DNA of 64,000 nucleotides, from contig CAWGDF010000008.1 in the NCBI GenBank assembly GCA_963821275.1, forward strand, positions 1-64,000, in the 5' to 3' direction. Shown piece by piece: positions 16,419 through 25,632 of the stretch; the stretch's first letter is position 1; each line of letters begins with the position of its first letter. Both the position numbers and the translations under genes were made by a program. The DNA comes from JACVRW01 sp963821275. Its GTDB lineage: Bacteria; Actinomycetota; Thermoleophilia; Solirubrobacterales; Thermoleophilaceae. The notes under the pieces were generated by a model. It did not search any database. It saw only the letters and a list, made by a program, of their open reading frames with translations, and had not been told where the DNA came from.

Positions 16419-17735
16419 ATGGCGGAACCGGACCGACGGAAACGAAGCCGCTCCGCCCGGGTGCGTGACGCGGTGATCTGGGGCGCGGCCCTCGGCGCTG
16501 CGTCCGGCGCCGTGCTCGGCGATGCGATCGACGGGGTAGGGGCCGGTCTCGGCGCTCTTGTCGGCGCTGCGTTGTACGCGCCGGCCGAAGCGATCACCAG
16601 CATCAGGCGGGGGCCCGCCGAGCCGAAGCCGCTCTGGTACCGCATCCTCAGCAGCGCCCTGCTGATGGCCCTGTTCGGCTGGCTGCTGGGGCTGATCTAC
16701 GGCCCCGACGAGCCGTTGCTGACCGCGCTCATCAGCGGTGCGCTGATCGGGCTGCTCGGCCTGCGCCCGGGCAAAGCGTTCCTCGGGCTGCTGGTCGGCG
16801 CGGTCCTGGGCGCCTTGTTCCAGGCTCTCGACCGTGGTGTCGAACCGGCGCTGGTCGCAGCGGCTGTCACGCTCACCTACCGCGTGATCGCGGCGATCGC
16901 CTATCGCGGGCGCGAACTGGTCCGAGTGATGGCCGAGGAGGTGCCCGCGTCGGAGCTGCGCTACGTCGTGCCCTTCGAGGCACGCTCGAGGTACGTCGGC
17001 GGCGACTACGTCGAGCAACTCGCGAAGGCGCGCGGCGGCACCTTCCGCCGCAACCCGCCCGACGTCGGGATCCTCGCCTCGCTCGACAGCCTGCAGGGGC
17101 CGACCTTCGACGCGAGCCGGGTGCACCCGCTGATCCGCGAGTTCTACGAGCACACCAGCCGCTTCCGGCTGTCGATCGTCCCCGAGTGGCGGCGCTGGAT
17201 GAAGCCCGGATACGAGCTCTTCAAGCTCGTGGTCGCGGAGCCGCTCGGCCAGGCGGCGATCCCCTCCAATATCGAAGAGGCCCAGCGGGGAATGGTCAGC
17301 ACAATCGACACGATCACTCTGGACGACGACGACGAGATCGACATCCGCGGCTGGATCCGGACGTTCGCGGACTCGGGCAAGCCGATCTACGTCGGCATCT
17401 ACACGAGCTTCAGGCACCACGACCGCGGCTACGTGAGCGTGGGCTTCCCGATCCCCAGCGCCAACTTCACCGCCACCCTCCTGCCCCGCAACGCCGACGA
17501 GCACAACTTCGTTCTGACCTCGCGCACCGAGCTCGAGTTTCCGGGCCACTACCTGAGCTCCGTCGACAGCGAGCGAGACGCCCTGACCGTTCTCAAGCTG
17601 CTCTATTTCCAGGAACGGATCTTGGTCTACGTCACCGACGGCGAGCTGAGGGCCGACCACAGCTTCTACCTCGCCGGTCAGCGATTCCTGACGCTCCGCT
17701 ATGAGATGGAACGCCTCGCCGAGGCGCCCGCCTGA
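16419..17735 (+). CDS. Membrane-anchored protein with glycine-zipper helices and a large soluble C-terminal domain, function unknown
   Basis: The ATG at 16419 gives 438 residues; an open frame extends upstream but lacks protein character. Residues about 12-130 hold glycine-rich hydrophobic helices (LGAASGAVLGDAIDGVGAGL, ALISGALIGLLGLRPG), resembling a glycine zipper. Residues about 165-438 are soluble, with acidic LDDDDEIDIRGWI and a YVGGDYVEQL segment. No known catalytic motif is recognised. The topology suggests a cytoplasmic domain tethered to the membrane. It is divergent from the DUF4267-like/flavoprotein pair, with which it may share a promoter region. Confidence 0.7.
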   Translation: MAEPDRRKRSRSARVRDAVIWGAALGAASGAVLGDAIDGVGAGLGALVGAALYAPAEAITSIRRGPAEPKPLWYRILSSALLMALFGWLLGLIYGPDEPLLTALISGALIGLLGLRPGKAFLGLLVGAVLGALFQALDRGVEPALVAAAVTLTYRVIAAIAYRGRELVRVMAEEVPASELRYVVPFEARSRYVGGDYVEQLAKARGGTFRRNPPDVGILASLDSLQGPTFDASRVHPLIREFYEHTSRFRLSIVPEWRRWMKPGYELFKLVVAEPLGQAAIPSNIEEAQRGMVSTIDTITLDDDDEIDIRGWIRTFADSGKPIYVGIYTSFRHHDRGYVSVGFPIPSANFTATLLPRNADEHNFVLTSRTELEFPGHYLSSVDSERDALTVLKLLYFQERILVYVTDGELRADHSFYLAGQRFLTLRYEMERLAEAPA

Positions 17736-17790
17736 CAGCTGTAGCTCGAGCGTGGGTCAGCGCTCGCACTGCGCGTAGGATCCTGCCGGG

Positions 17791-18369
17791 GTGCGGATCG
17801 ATCACGTAATCGTCGCTGCCACCGATTTGGATGCTGCTGCGGCCCGGCTGGAGGGTGAGCATGGGCTCCGCGCCTCCGGAGGTGGGCGGCACGAGGGGCT
17901 CGGCACCCACAACCGGATCGTTCCGCTCGGCGGCGGCTACTTGGAGATCCTGGCGGTTGCCGATGCGAGAGAGGCGTCGCGGTCGCAGCTCGGGCGGGCA
18001 CTGGCCGCGGGCATTGCGCGGACTGCCGGGGGGCTGATGGGCTGGGCGGTCGCCGTTGACGACATCGTGCCCGTGGCCGAGCGGCTCGGCACGCCGGTGA
18101 GCACGATCGTGCGCCAGGGGCTTAGCGCCCGCCTTACCGGTGTCTCGGAGGCGATGGCCACCCCGTTCCTGCCGTTTTTCATCGCGCGCGACCCGGGAGT
18201 CGAGGCTCCCGGCGCCTCAGGCGGTGCCTGCGGTATCGAGTGGATCGAGGTGGCCGGCGATCCTGACCGGCTCGATGCTTGGCTGGGCGGGGCGCGGCTG
18301 CCGGTTCGTGTGGTCGAGGGTGCCCCCGCGGTCCGCGCAGTGGCGATCGGCGGGCGGATCCTCCGCTAG
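17791..18369 (+). CDS. VOC/glyoxalase-like domain protein
   Basis: With its GTG start the product has 192 residues. The N-terminus MRIDHVIVAATDLDAAAARL is the standard first strand of vicinal-oxygen-chelate proteins, followed by NRIVPLGGGYLEIL (metal-binding Glu position). A second, more divergent half (GIEWIEVAGDPDRL) follows, as in the Glyoxalase_3-like group. The candidate metal ligands His4 and the Glu in YLEI are present. The substrate is unknown. It lies 55 bp after the 16419-17735 gene on the same strand. Confidence 0.8.
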   Translation: MRIDHVIVAATDLDAAAARLEGEHGLRASGGGRHEGLGTHNRIVPLGGGYLEILAVADAREASRSQLGRALAAGIARTAGGLMGWAVAVDDIVPVAERLGTPVSTIVRQGLSARLTGVSEAMATPFLPFFIARDPGVEAPGASGGACGIEWIEVAGDPDRLDAWLGGARLPVRVVEGAPAVRAVAIGGRILR

Positions 18370-18440
18370 AGCAGACCGCGAGCGGCTTGCATGGCCTACC
18401 GCCGAAGGCGAGACTGCTGCCAGTCGCTACAGGAGGGGTC

Positions 18441-18740
18441 ATGGTCGTTCGTGTGTTTCGCGCCCGGATTCGCCCGGGCAAGGAGGGCGAGTTCGAGCGT
18501 TTCGTGATGGGTACGGGCGTACCCATGGTGACCGAACAGGCGGGCTGCAGCCACGTAACGGTCGGCAGGAACCGATGGAGCGATCAGCCCGAGTTCATTG
18601 TCGTGACACACTGGGACTCGATCGACGCGCTCGAGTCTTTTGCCGGGGAAGACTGGCGGCAGGCCGTCGTCGAGCCGGAGGAAGAGCACATGCTCACTGA
18701 GGTCTTCTGCGACCACTACGAGGCGATCTCGACCGGCTGA
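18441..18740 (+). CDS. Antibiotic-biosynthesis-monooxygenase (ABM) domain protein
   Basis: The start is the ATG at 18441, preceded by AGGAGGGG at ideal spacing; an ORF extension upstream is rejected for that reason. The 99-residue product opens with MVVRVFRARIRPGKEGEFE and contains HVTVGRNRW and FIVVTHWDSIDALESF. This is the ferredoxin-like ABM fold used by small heme-degrading or quinone-type monooxygenases and by non-catalytic dimers. It is probably in one transcription unit with the VOC gene upstream. Confidence 0.85.
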   Translation: MVVRVFRARIRPGKEGEFERFVMGTGVPMVTEQAGCSHVTVGRNRWSDQPEFIVVTHWDSIDALESFAGEDWRQAVVEPEEEHMLTEVFCDHYEAISTG

Positions 18741-18823
18741 GCAAGAGCCGCAGACCAGGTAGTACCCCGCTTTGCCGTCCGCGCGCACGCAGGACGCTCA
18801 GTGTGAGCGTGTAGTCGGCCAGG

Positions 18824-19030
18824 TCAGCGGCGAAGCGCCGCCCACAGGCGCCTGAGCGTGTGCTCGACCGACTCGGCGCCGCGCGAAAAGTGCAGCGCTC
18901 CCTCCGCGCCGCCGGAGAACGGCACCCGGGCCGGAGCGGAGTCGCGAGCGGTTGACTCGTGGGTCTGCGCGTTCGTGTACCGAGCTGCTTGGTACGTGGC
19001 CACTGGCTGCGTAATGCTGGAGTGCGACAC
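18824..19030 (-). CDS. Small hypothetical protein (68 aa)
   Basis: The GTG at 19030 has a perfect AGGAGG 5 nt upstream (on the minus strand), which is the main support. The product starts MSHSSITQPVATYQAARYTN and ends with an Arg-rich amphipathic helix (SVEHTLRRLWAALRR). It has no signal peptide, no transmembrane helix and no recognised family. It lies alone in the roughly 480-bp gap between the ABM gene and the convergent-facing GYD gene. It may be a real small gene or a chance ORF. Confidence 0.4.
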   Translation of the reverse strand: MSHSSITQPVATYQAARYTNAQTHESTARDSAPARVPFSGGAEGALHFSRGAESVEHTLRRLWAALRR

Positions 19031-19223
19031 GATGCCCTCCTGAGGGTCGGTGAAACGGCTACAACCCTTCGGGACGCCACCGCAAGCCGATCCCTTCCCG
19101 TGCATCGCGGGGGTTCCGCACGAAACGTCCAATGGATGGACGGAACGTCAGGAACCCCCCTTGATGTGGCGCTCGCTCGGGGACCTGGTCCGGCGCCAAC
19201 ACAACGTGGTCTCCCTGGCCGGG

Positions 19224-19550
19224 TTACGTGCCGGGCGCTCGGTACTGGACCTGCTCGGCCGTGCGCAGAGCGTCCATCGTTTCGTCGACGGTCAGGAGGA
19301 CTGTCGTTTCGAGCGAGCTGAGCGCACCGCCCCCGCTGATCGCCAGCGCGACCGCGGCCATGGACACGTTGTCGGGGGCCTCCCACAGGGTGTAGCCGTC
19401 GTGAGTGCCGAAGGCGTACCAGAACCCGTGGAGCTTCCCGCCGACCGACTCGATGTAGGACTCGGCGGCCTTTCGACGGTCCTCAGGGTTGCCGATCAGC
19501 TTCGCCCAAGTCTCCGGCGTGTAGCTGAACCTCGATAGATAGAGCGGCAT
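19224..19550 (-). CDS. GYD-domain protein
   Basis: The 108-residue product starts MPLYLSRFSYTPETWAKLI and contains the family-defining turn FGTHDGYTLWEAPD (Gly-Tyr followed by acid), then a C-terminal helix-strand pair. GYD proteins are small ferredoxin-like-fold dimers of unknown biochemical function, common in actinobacteria and proteobacteria. It is encoded 50 bp downstream of the GAF kinase on the same strand and could be co-transcribed. Confidence 0.85.
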   Translation of the reverse strand: MPLYLSRFSYTPETWAKLIGNPEDRRKAAESYIESVGGKLHGFWYAFGTHDGYTLWEAPDNVSMAAVALAISGGGALSSLETTVLLTVDETMDALRTAEQVQYRAPGT

Positions 19551-19600
19551 CGTCCTCCCTCTCGTTCGCCGGCACCGGGCCGGTCACCGTCCGAGCCGTA

Positions 19601-20845
19601 TCAGGCGCGCGCGTATTCGACGTCCGCGCGCCGGCCCCCACGGCGCGCATCGCTTGGCGCCGGCACAGGTATCCGCGCACGGATGGTCGTGCCCACGCCG
19701 ACCGGGCTCTCGATCTCCAGCGTGCCGCCGAGCGCACTGACGCGGTCGGCGAGCCCGCTCAGTCCCGAGCCCCGCGCGGGATCAACGCCGCCGCTTCCGT
19801 CGTCGCGCACCACAACCGTCGTGGTTCCGTCGCCGACCGCAACCCGCACCTCGATGCGATCCGGGCCGGCGTGCTTGGAGGCGTTCGTCAGCGCTTCGGC
19901 GACGATGAAGTACGCGGTCGTCTGGACCGACAACGGGAGTTTCTCGCACCCGTCGAGGTCGAGCTCGACCGGCACCGTCGAGCGGCCGGCCACGGCCGCA
20001 AGCGCGGCCTCGAGGCCACGGTCGATGAGGATGCTGGGATGGATCCCTCGAGCGAGCTCGCGAAGCTCCTCGAGTGCGGCGTCGAGCTCGGCGCGCGCGG
20101 CCGCGAGCTCGCGGGTCGCCTCGGAGTTCGGCTCGAGACTTGACTCGAGAAGCCGGAGGCTCAGGGCAAGCGAGACGAGCCGTTGCTGGGCGCCGTCGTG
20201 GAGGTCGCGCTCGATCCGTCGCCGCGCAGCGTCCGCGGCCTCGACGATCCGGGCTCGCGAGGCGGCCAGCTGCTCACGCGCATCCACGTTGGCGAGCGCT
20301 GCGGTGACCAGTTCGGCGAAGCTGCTGATCCTCGCCTCGGTCCCCGGCGGGAACGCGTGGGCCAGCTCGCTGGACACCATGAGCGCGCCCCAGAGGCGGC
20401 CGGCCACGTAGATCGGAGCCCCTACCACCGAGTGGATCCCGAACTCGCGCAGCCGCGCCGCGAGCTCGCCCTCCACCTCTTCGTAATCGTCCACGCGCTC
20501 AGGCCGCCCGCTCCGGTACAGCTTCGCGGTCACCGTCTCGCCCTCGATCGGGACACGCTCGCCTATCGGGAACGACGGTGTGTCATTCCCCGTCCAGTAG
20601 CCAACCACCGTCGCGACGCGCTCGTCCTCATAGCGGATCATGTCGGTGCTCTTCACCGCAAGCAGCTCTCCGAGCTCTTCGCACACCCGGCCGAAGAGGG
20701 CCGGCGCGGGTGTGGAGGCGGCCACCATGGTGGCGACTCGGCGCAGCGCAGCCTGCTCGGCCAGAAGCGCCTGCAGCCGGGTGGGGTTGTCGTCGCTGCT
20801 CACGAACCGAAGGTCGGCACCGCCGGCGCTGCGCCGGTGAGGCAT
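19601..20845 (-). CDS. GAF-domain HPK7-type sensor histidine kinase (orphan)
   Basis: The product has 414 residues with no transmembrane helix. A GAF domain covers about 30-185 (VCEELGELLAVKSTDMIRYE ... VGAPIYVAGRLWGALMVSS). The DHp helix is RRRIERDLHDGAQQRLVSLA (about 215-235) and the HATPase has an N-box EALTNASKHAGP and GGVDPARGSGLSGLADR. It is a cytosolic sensor of the DevS/NreB-like layout. No response regulator gene adjoins it, so it must signal to a distant partner, or it is the last kinase left of a pair. It is divergent from the cupin gene at 20995. Confidence 0.9.
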   Translation of the reverse strand: MPHRRSAGGADLRFVSSDDNPTRLQALLAEQAALRRVATMVAASTPAPALFGRVCEELGELLAVKSTDMIRYEDERVATVVGYWTGNDTPSFPIGERVPIEGETVTAKLYRSGRPERVDDYEEVEGELAARLREFGIHSVVGAPIYVAGRLWGALMVSSELAHAFPPGTEARISSFAELVTAALANVDAREQLAASRARIVEAADAARRRIERDLHDGAQQRLVSLALSLRLLESSLEPNSEATRELAAARAELDAALEELRELARGIHPSILIDRGLEAALAAVAGRSTVPVELDLDGCEKLPLSVQTTAYFIVAEALTNASKHAGPDRIEVRVAVGDGTTTVVVRDDGSGGVDPARGSGLSGLADRVSALGGTLEIESPVGVGTTIRARIPVPAPSDARRGGRRADVEYARA

Positions 20846-20994
20846 CGTTGTGGTGCCGTGAGAGCGAGCCTAGCGAAGGCGCTCGCCGGCACTTGCCCGT
20901 CAAACGGTGAGCGTCCTGGCCCCCCACCCCCCGGCGGCGCGGCTCTGCCGCGAGCGGGTAGGGTCCATCGGGAACGGAAAGGGCTGGGTGTCGC

Positions 20995-21483
20995 GTGACC
21001 GATACGACCGATGGAGGCGTTGTCCGACTGCCCGGGGAAGGCAACACCACTTCACTTTTCGGCGACACATATGTCGTCAAGGCGGCCGGCCACGAAACAG
21101 GTGGCGCGCTCGCGGTGATCGAGGCTGGCCTTGCTCCCCACAGCGGTGGGACGCCGCTACACATCAACACGCTTGAGGACGAGAACTACTACGTGGTCGA
21201 GGGAAGCCTCACCTTTCGGCTGGGCGAGCGGACACTCGAAGCACCTGCGGGCACCTTCGTCCACATTCCCAAAGGCGTCGTACATACCCATTGGAACGCC
21301 ACCGGCGCGCCAGTCCGGCTACTGGGCTTCCCCGCTCCGGCCGGCTTCGAGATGTTCTTCGCCGATCTCGCCGAGCTGATGGCGAGCATGCCGCCCGGCC
21401 CACCGGACATGAGCAAGCTGGCCGCGGTTTACGAGAAGTACGGTCTCCAGGTCGTAGGACCGCCTCCGAGCAGCGAACACTGA
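20995..21483 (+). CDS. Cupin-domain protein
   Basis: With its GTG start the product has 162 residues and a single double-stranded beta-helix. Motif 1 is GGTPLHINTLEDENYYVVEG and motif 2 is APAGTFVHIPKGVVHTHWN, giving the His/Glu/His metal-binding set typical of small quercetinase-like or storage cupins. The C-terminal helix follows a Pro/Gly-rich linker. It is 19 bp upstream of the opine-dehydrogenase-like gene on the same strand, so a shared substrate pathway is possible. The substrate is unknown. Confidence 0.85.
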   Translation: MTDTTDGGVVRLPGEGNTTSLFGDTYVVKAAGHETGGALAVIEAGLAPHSGGTPLHINTLEDENYYVVEGSLTFRLGERTLEAPAGTFVHIPKGVVHTHWNATGAPVRLLGFPAPAGFEMFFADLAELMASMPPGPPDMSKLAAVYEKYGLQVVGPPPSSEH

Positions 21484-21502
21484 TCACTGGAGGGAGGCCG
21501 GG

Positions 21503-22579
21503 ATGCGCGTGGCGGTGCTGGGAGCGGGCAACGGAGGGGTGGCGGCGGCGTTCGACTTTGCCCAGCACGGTCATGAGGTGGCGCTGTACGACCTGCCGGA
21601 GTTCGGTGCGAACGTGTCCGCGGTGGACGGGGCCGGCGGAATCACCTCCCGCGGTGATCTCGAGGGATTCGTCCCGATCCGGTACGCCGGGCACGACGTG
21701 GAAGAGGCGCTCGCCGGCGCGGAGCTCGTGGTGCTCGTGGGTCCGGCTTACAGCACCGAGCCGCTGGCCAGGATGGCGGCAGCGCACCTCACCGACGGCA
21801 CGGCCGTGCTGATCTGCCCGGCGTCGTGCGCCGGCGCGATCACGTTCAAGCGCGCGCTGGGGCTCGATCTTGACGACCAGCGCTACACGGTCGGCGAGAC
21901 CAGCACACTGCCCTATGCCGTACGGCTCACCGAGCCCGGCGTGATCAACGTCTTCCTCAAGCTCACTGCCGGGCTGTACCTCGCCGGCCTGCCGCGGACG
22001 GGGACGGACCGGTTGCACGATCTGATCAAGGACGTCTGGCCGGCGGTCGAGAAGGCCGACAGCGTCTTCCAGACCACCCTCCAGAACGGCAACCCGGTCA
22101 TCCATCCGGCGGTCACGCTGCTCAACGCCGGCCTGCTCGAGCGGACCAGCGGCGGCTTCCTGTTCTACGAGGAGGGCATAACCGAGGGCGTCGGCCGGCT
22201 GATCGAGGCGGTCGACAAGGAGCGGCTGGCGATCGCCGGCGCGCTGGGGGTGACGATCTCGCCCGAGCCGGCGCTCGGGGTGACGCAGGGCTACATGCGC
22301 GAGGCGAACTACTCCACCGGGTACAGCACCGCGCCCGGCTTCCTGGGAATCGGAGCGCAGAGCCAGCTGGACCACCGCTATCTGACCGAGGACGTCGGCT
22401 ACTCGCTGATCTTCCTGACCGACCTTGCCGCGCGCCTCGGCGTGCCCAGCCCGGCGATGGACGCCGTCATCACGATCGCTTCAGTGATTCTCGGTCGCGA
22501 CTTCCGGGCCGAGGGCAGGCGGACCCTGACCACCCTCGGCTTGGACAACCTGTCCCCCGACCGGCTCGCCGCCCTCTAA
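21503..22579 (+). CDS. NAD/NADP octopine/nopaline-dehydrogenase-family oxidoreductase
   Basis: The 358-residue product starts at an ATG preceded by GGAGGGAGG. It has an N-terminal Rossmann fold with VAVLGAGNGGVAAAFDFAQHGHEV (split over the GxGxxG loop). The C-terminal helical opine-dehydrogenase domain contains NGNPVIHPAVTLLNAG, whose conserved His is catalytic in this family, and YYEEG-like FLFYEEGITEGV. Family members reductively join an amino acid to a 2-oxoacid or act on related hydroxy acids. Cupin upstream and subtilase 20 bp downstream are on the same strand, but a common pathway is not obvious. Confidence 0.88.
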   Translation: MRVAVLGAGNGGVAAAFDFAQHGHEVALYDLPEFGANVSAVDGAGGITSRGDLEGFVPIRYAGHDVEEALAGAELVVLVGPAYSTEPLARMAAAHLTDGTAVLICPASCAGAITFKRALGLDLDDQRYTVGETSTLPYAVRLTEPGVINVFLKLTAGLYLAGLPRTGTDRLHDLIKDVWPAVEKADSVFQTTLQNGNPVIHPAVTLLNAGLLERTSGGFLFYEEGITEGVGRLIEAVDKERLAIAGALGVTISPEPALGVTQGYMREANYSTGYSTAPGFLGIGAQSQLDHRYLTEDVGYSLIFLTDLAARLGVPSPAMDAVITIASVILGRDFRAEGRRTLTTLGLDNLSPDRLAAL

Positions 22580-22599
22580 GCGGTGCCGTAGCGTCAGGG

Positions 22600-24504
22600 G
22601 TGGCGGCCCTGAAGGCCACCGTTGTCCAGTTCGCTGCTGCCCTAACCAACCCTGACGCCGCCCGACTGCGCGCCGAGTACGACCTAACCCTCGAGCGCTA
22701 TGTCCCGGACTTGGGCTATCTGGAGCGGCGCCCGCCCGAGACGGTCGACAGCCTGCGCGATGATTTTCTCGTTCGGGCCTGCGTGCCACTGGATTTGGAC
22801 TTGAAGGTGGCGCCGTCCGTCAGCGGCGAAGACCCCACCCCGGGCTCCCCGGTTGAGTTCAGCGCAACCCTGTTCGACGACGCGGATCCCGCCGCCGTCG
22901 AGGCGCTGCTCGCCGCGACTGGCGCCGGCGATGTCCAGATCGTCGATGACCGCCCGATCGGTGGGCGCGCCAACGCCCGCTTCATGCTCGACGAGCTGGC
23001 ACCCCTGAGCCAGATCGCGGAGCTCGACGACCTCGTGTGGATCGAGCCGGTCGCGGCGATCGTCAGCCATAACGCCGACGCCGCCGAGACCATCCAGTCC
23101 GGCACCGTGGCCAAGAGCCCGATCTGGGATCAGGGCCTGCACGGGGAAGGACAGGTGATCGGCGTGATCGACGAGGGAAACCTCGCTATCGATCATTGCT
23201 TCTTCGCCGACGCGGCGCCGAACAAGCCCGGGCCTGACCACCGGAAGGTTCTGGCCGTCTTCAACGAGTCGGGCAGCCCGGTGGCGAAGCATTCGATTCA
23301 GGTGTCCGGTATCGCCGCCGGTGACGAGCTTGGCAACAGTGGTGCGCACAAGCACCGGGGCGGCGCCTGGAATGCGAAGCTCGTTTACTCCAACGAGAAG
23401 GATCTTCTCCGCCCGGCGTCTCGCAGTCTGCTTTACCTGCTCAACCGGGCCAAAGACGCCGGGGCGGTGATCCACACGATGAGCTGGGGAAACGACAAGA
23501 AGAGCCTGTACGACAACCGCGCGCGTGATGTCGACGCCTTCAGCTGGGCGAACGAGGACCACCTCGTGGTCGCCGCCGGCGCCAACACCGGGGGCGTCAA
23601 CAGCCCTCCCGGCACAGCGAAGAACGTCCTCTGCGTGGCCGCCGCCAAGGCGTTTCCCAACGAGATGAGCCGAGGCAGCGGCGTCGACGGCCCGACGGCC
23701 GACCGGCGCCGCAAGCCCGAGATCGTGGCCATCGGAGGGCAACTCGAGCTAGCCACCTCGGGCACGACGTGCGGGACCGGTCTCGTCGGCGGGTTCCACA
23801 CCAGTTTCGCCACCCCGCATGTGGCAGCTGCGGCGGCGCTGGTGCGCCAGTACTTCATGGAGGGCTTCTACCCCAAGGGCAAGCGGGGACCGCCGAGCGC
23901 GTTTCGCCCGACGGGCGCGCTCCTAAAGGCAGTGCTGCTCAATTCGACCGTCAACATGACCGGCGAGCCCGGATACCCGTCGAACGCCGAGGGTTGGGGA
24001 CTCATCCGGCTCAATCGTGCTCTGTACTTCCACGGTGGTCCCCGTCGACTCGCCGTAAAGGACGTACGCCGCGCCGACGGCCTGGATGTCGGCACGGACC
24101 TGTCGTCCACGGACTACCGGCGCCGGTACTCCCTGTTCGTGAATGAGTCCACCGAGCAGCTCAAGATCACCCTCGTCTGGACGGATCCTCCACCGAGCGA
24201 GATGGACTATCCGAACCCCCCACGGAACGCCATCAAGTTGACGGCCGCGCCCGAAGAGGGTCTCGGCGAGGAATACCTGGGCAACGACATCAACGTCCAG
24301 TCCGGTCTGTCGAGGCCGGAGGGCGACGGGGCAACAGATCAGTTCAACAACGTCCAGATGATCATCGTCAACAACCCGACCATCGGGCGGTGGACCGTAA
24401 CGGTCAGCACGAAGTCGATCTGGGTCGACACAAAGCCATACCGCCAGGGGTACGCCCTCGTTGCATCCGGCGGTCTGGACCTGTTGGGGTTCTTGTCACC
24501 GTAA
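22600..24504 (+). CDS. S8-family (subtilisin-like) serine peptidase
   Basis: With its GTG start the product has 634 residues. The catalytic triad can be placed: Asp in VIGVIDEGN (about 190), His in AKHSIQVSGIAAG (about 230, replacing the usual HGTxVAG) and Ser in HTSFATPHVAAAAAL (about 402, replacing GTSMATP). The oxyanion Asn candidate lies in AAGANTGG. Residues 1-170 are a propeptide-like or regulatory domain, and about 480-634 form a beta-rich C-terminal domain like those of Kp43-type subtilases. No signal peptide is evident (the N-terminus is AALKATVVQFAAALT), so it may act inside the cell or use another export route. Confidence 0.88.
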   Translation: MAALKATVVQFAAALTNPDAARLRAEYDLTLERYVPDLGYLERRPPETVDSLRDDFLVRACVPLDLDLKVAPSVSGEDPTPGSPVEFSATLFDDADPAAVEALLAATGAGDVQIVDDRPIGGRANARFMLDELAPLSQIAELDDLVWIEPVAAIVSHNADAAETIQSGTVAKSPIWDQGLHGEGQVIGVIDEGNLAIDHCFFADAAPNKPGPDHRKVLAVFNESGSPVAKHSIQVSGIAAGDELGNSGAHKHRGGAWNAKLVYSNEKDLLRPASRSLLYLLNRAKDAGAVIHTMSWGNDKKSLYDNRARDVDAFSWANEDHLVVAAGANTGGVNSPPGTAKNVLCVAAAKAFPNEMSRGSGVDGPTADRRRKPEIVAIGGQLELATSGTTCGTGLVGGFHTSFATPHVAAAAALVRQYFMEGFYPKGKRGPPSAFRPTGALLKAVLLNSTVNMTGEPGYPSNAEGWGLIRLNRALYFHGGPRRLAVKDVRRADGLDVGTDLSSTDYRRRYSLFVNESTEQLKITLVWTDPPPSEMDYPNPPRNAIKLTAAPEEGLGEEYLGNDINVQSGLSRPEGDGATDQFNNVQMIIVNNPTIGRWTVTVSTKSIWVDTKPYRQGYALVASGGLDLLGFLSP

Positions 24505-24548
24505 GTGACAAGGATTGACCGGTTGCCCCGCCTGAAGGAGGGTCTCCA

Positions 24549-25229
24549 ATGGCCACCACGCCCACGGTCCCTTGGCTGCACAATCCGGTGACCGGTGAGA
24601 TCGCGCGCGTCAACGTTGCCCCGGCCGAGACCGCTGGCCGGCGCCTCGACGTCGACCTGTGGCTGCAGCCCGGCGCGGCCGTCGCGGGTGCGCACGTCCA
24701 CGAGCACCTCGTCGAGCGCTTCGAGGTCCGCGCCGGCGAGGTGGGCCTTCAGCTGGCCGGGGAAGAACGGGTCGCGCGTGCCGGAGACGCGCTCGTCGAG
24801 GTGCCGGCGGGCACCGTGCACGACTGGTGGAACTCGAGTGACGGCGTCACCCACGTGCACGTCATGGTGGCGGCGACGGACGCGGCGCCCGGACAGCCGG
24901 CCGCCCGGTTCGTGTCGATGATCGAGGCGATGTGGTCGCTCGGGGCGCTCGGACGCGTGAACGCCCGCGGCATGCCCAACCCGCTGTGGCTGGCGGCAAC
25001 CGCTCGCGAGTACCGCGACGTGATTCGCTTCACCAAGCCACCCGCTGCCGTCCAGGCCGCGCTCTTCGGGCCGCTCGCCTCAATCGCCCGCCAGACCGGC
25101 CGCAACCCGCTCGCGCCGAGGCTCCACGGGCCGACGGCTGCCTGCGCCATCGCCGATCCCGGCGAGGACGGACTCGCCACGCTGCTCGCCCGGCAGGTCG
25201 GCGTGCGCGCGGCGCGCGGACGCGGCTGA
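24549..25229 (+). CDS. Cupin-domain protein
   Basis: The 226-residue product has an ATG start preceded by GGAGGG. The cupin barrel is N-terminal, with AGAHVHEHLVERFEVRAGEV (two His and a Glu for metal) and VEVPAGTVHDWWN (third His). The C-terminal half (about 115-226) is helical and includes MIEAMWSLGALGRVNARGMP, not a standard cupin extension. It lies 44 bp after the subtilase on the same strand and is convergent with the SnoaL-like gene, 9 bp away. Confidence 0.82.
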   Translation: MATTPTVPWLHNPVTGEIARVNVAPAETAGRRLDVDLWLQPGAAVAGAHVHEHLVERFEVRAGEVGLQLAGEERVARAGDALVEVPAGTVHDWWNSSDGVTHVHVMVAATDAAPGQPAARFVSMIEAMWSLGALGRVNARGMPNPLWLAATAREYRDVIRFTKPPAAVQAALFGPLASIARQTGRNPLAPRLHGPTAACAIADPGEDGLATLLARQVGVRAARGRG

Positions 25230-25238
25230 CGCTCGCAG

Positions 25239-25616
25239 CTAGAGATTCCAGCCGAAGTAGACCTCGGCGCTGCGGATCTGGTCGCCCGCGAAGCCCAGCA
25301 CCTCGGTGTTGCGGAAGCGGCTGCCGTCCGTGCGCTCGGCCTCATAGGTCACCAGGACCTCGTCGCCGAACTCCTCCAGCCGCTTGAAGTCGAAGCCCGC
25401 GATGTGCTCGCGGTTGGGCCAGCAGCGCTCGAAGTAGGCGGCGCGGTCGATCCCAGGGTCGGCCGGGCTCCAGAACCTGAAGTCGTCGGTCAGCAGGCCG
25501 TCGAGGACCTCGCGGTCGCCGCTGATGTAGGTCTCGTAGGACTGGCGGGCTATCTGCCGCCGATCGGATGGGGTCATGGGGGTAGGACCGTAGGGAAGCC
25601 TGAACTTCATCGCCAC
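25239..25616 (-). CDS. SnoaL-like/NTF2-fold protein
   Basis: The product has up to 125 residues; the internal Met of MTPSDRRQIARQSYETYISG is an equally good start and matches the family N-terminus better. The body (DREVLDGLLTDDFRFWSPAD ... FGDEVLVTYEAERTDGS ... NTEVLGFAGDQIRSAEVYFG) is the standard cone-shaped SnoaL fold. Members are isomerases, hydrolases or binding proteins of unknown substrate. It is divergent from the secreted EEP gene and convergent with the cupin. Confidence 0.85.
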   Translation of the reverse strand: MAMKFRLPYGPTPMTPSDRRQIARQSYETYISGDREVLDGLLTDDFRFWSPADPGIDRAAYFERCWPNREHIAGFDFKRLEEFGDEVLVTYEAERTDGSRFRNTEVLGFAGDQIRSAEVYFGWNL

Positions 25617-25632
25617 CGCGCTGCAGAGGTGT

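Noticed and set aside
15984..17660. 558-codon minus-strand ORF through the 16419-17735 gene
   Set aside because: Only its last 125 codons (from ATG 16361) look like protein; the rest is antisense to a plus-strand gene with clear membrane helices.
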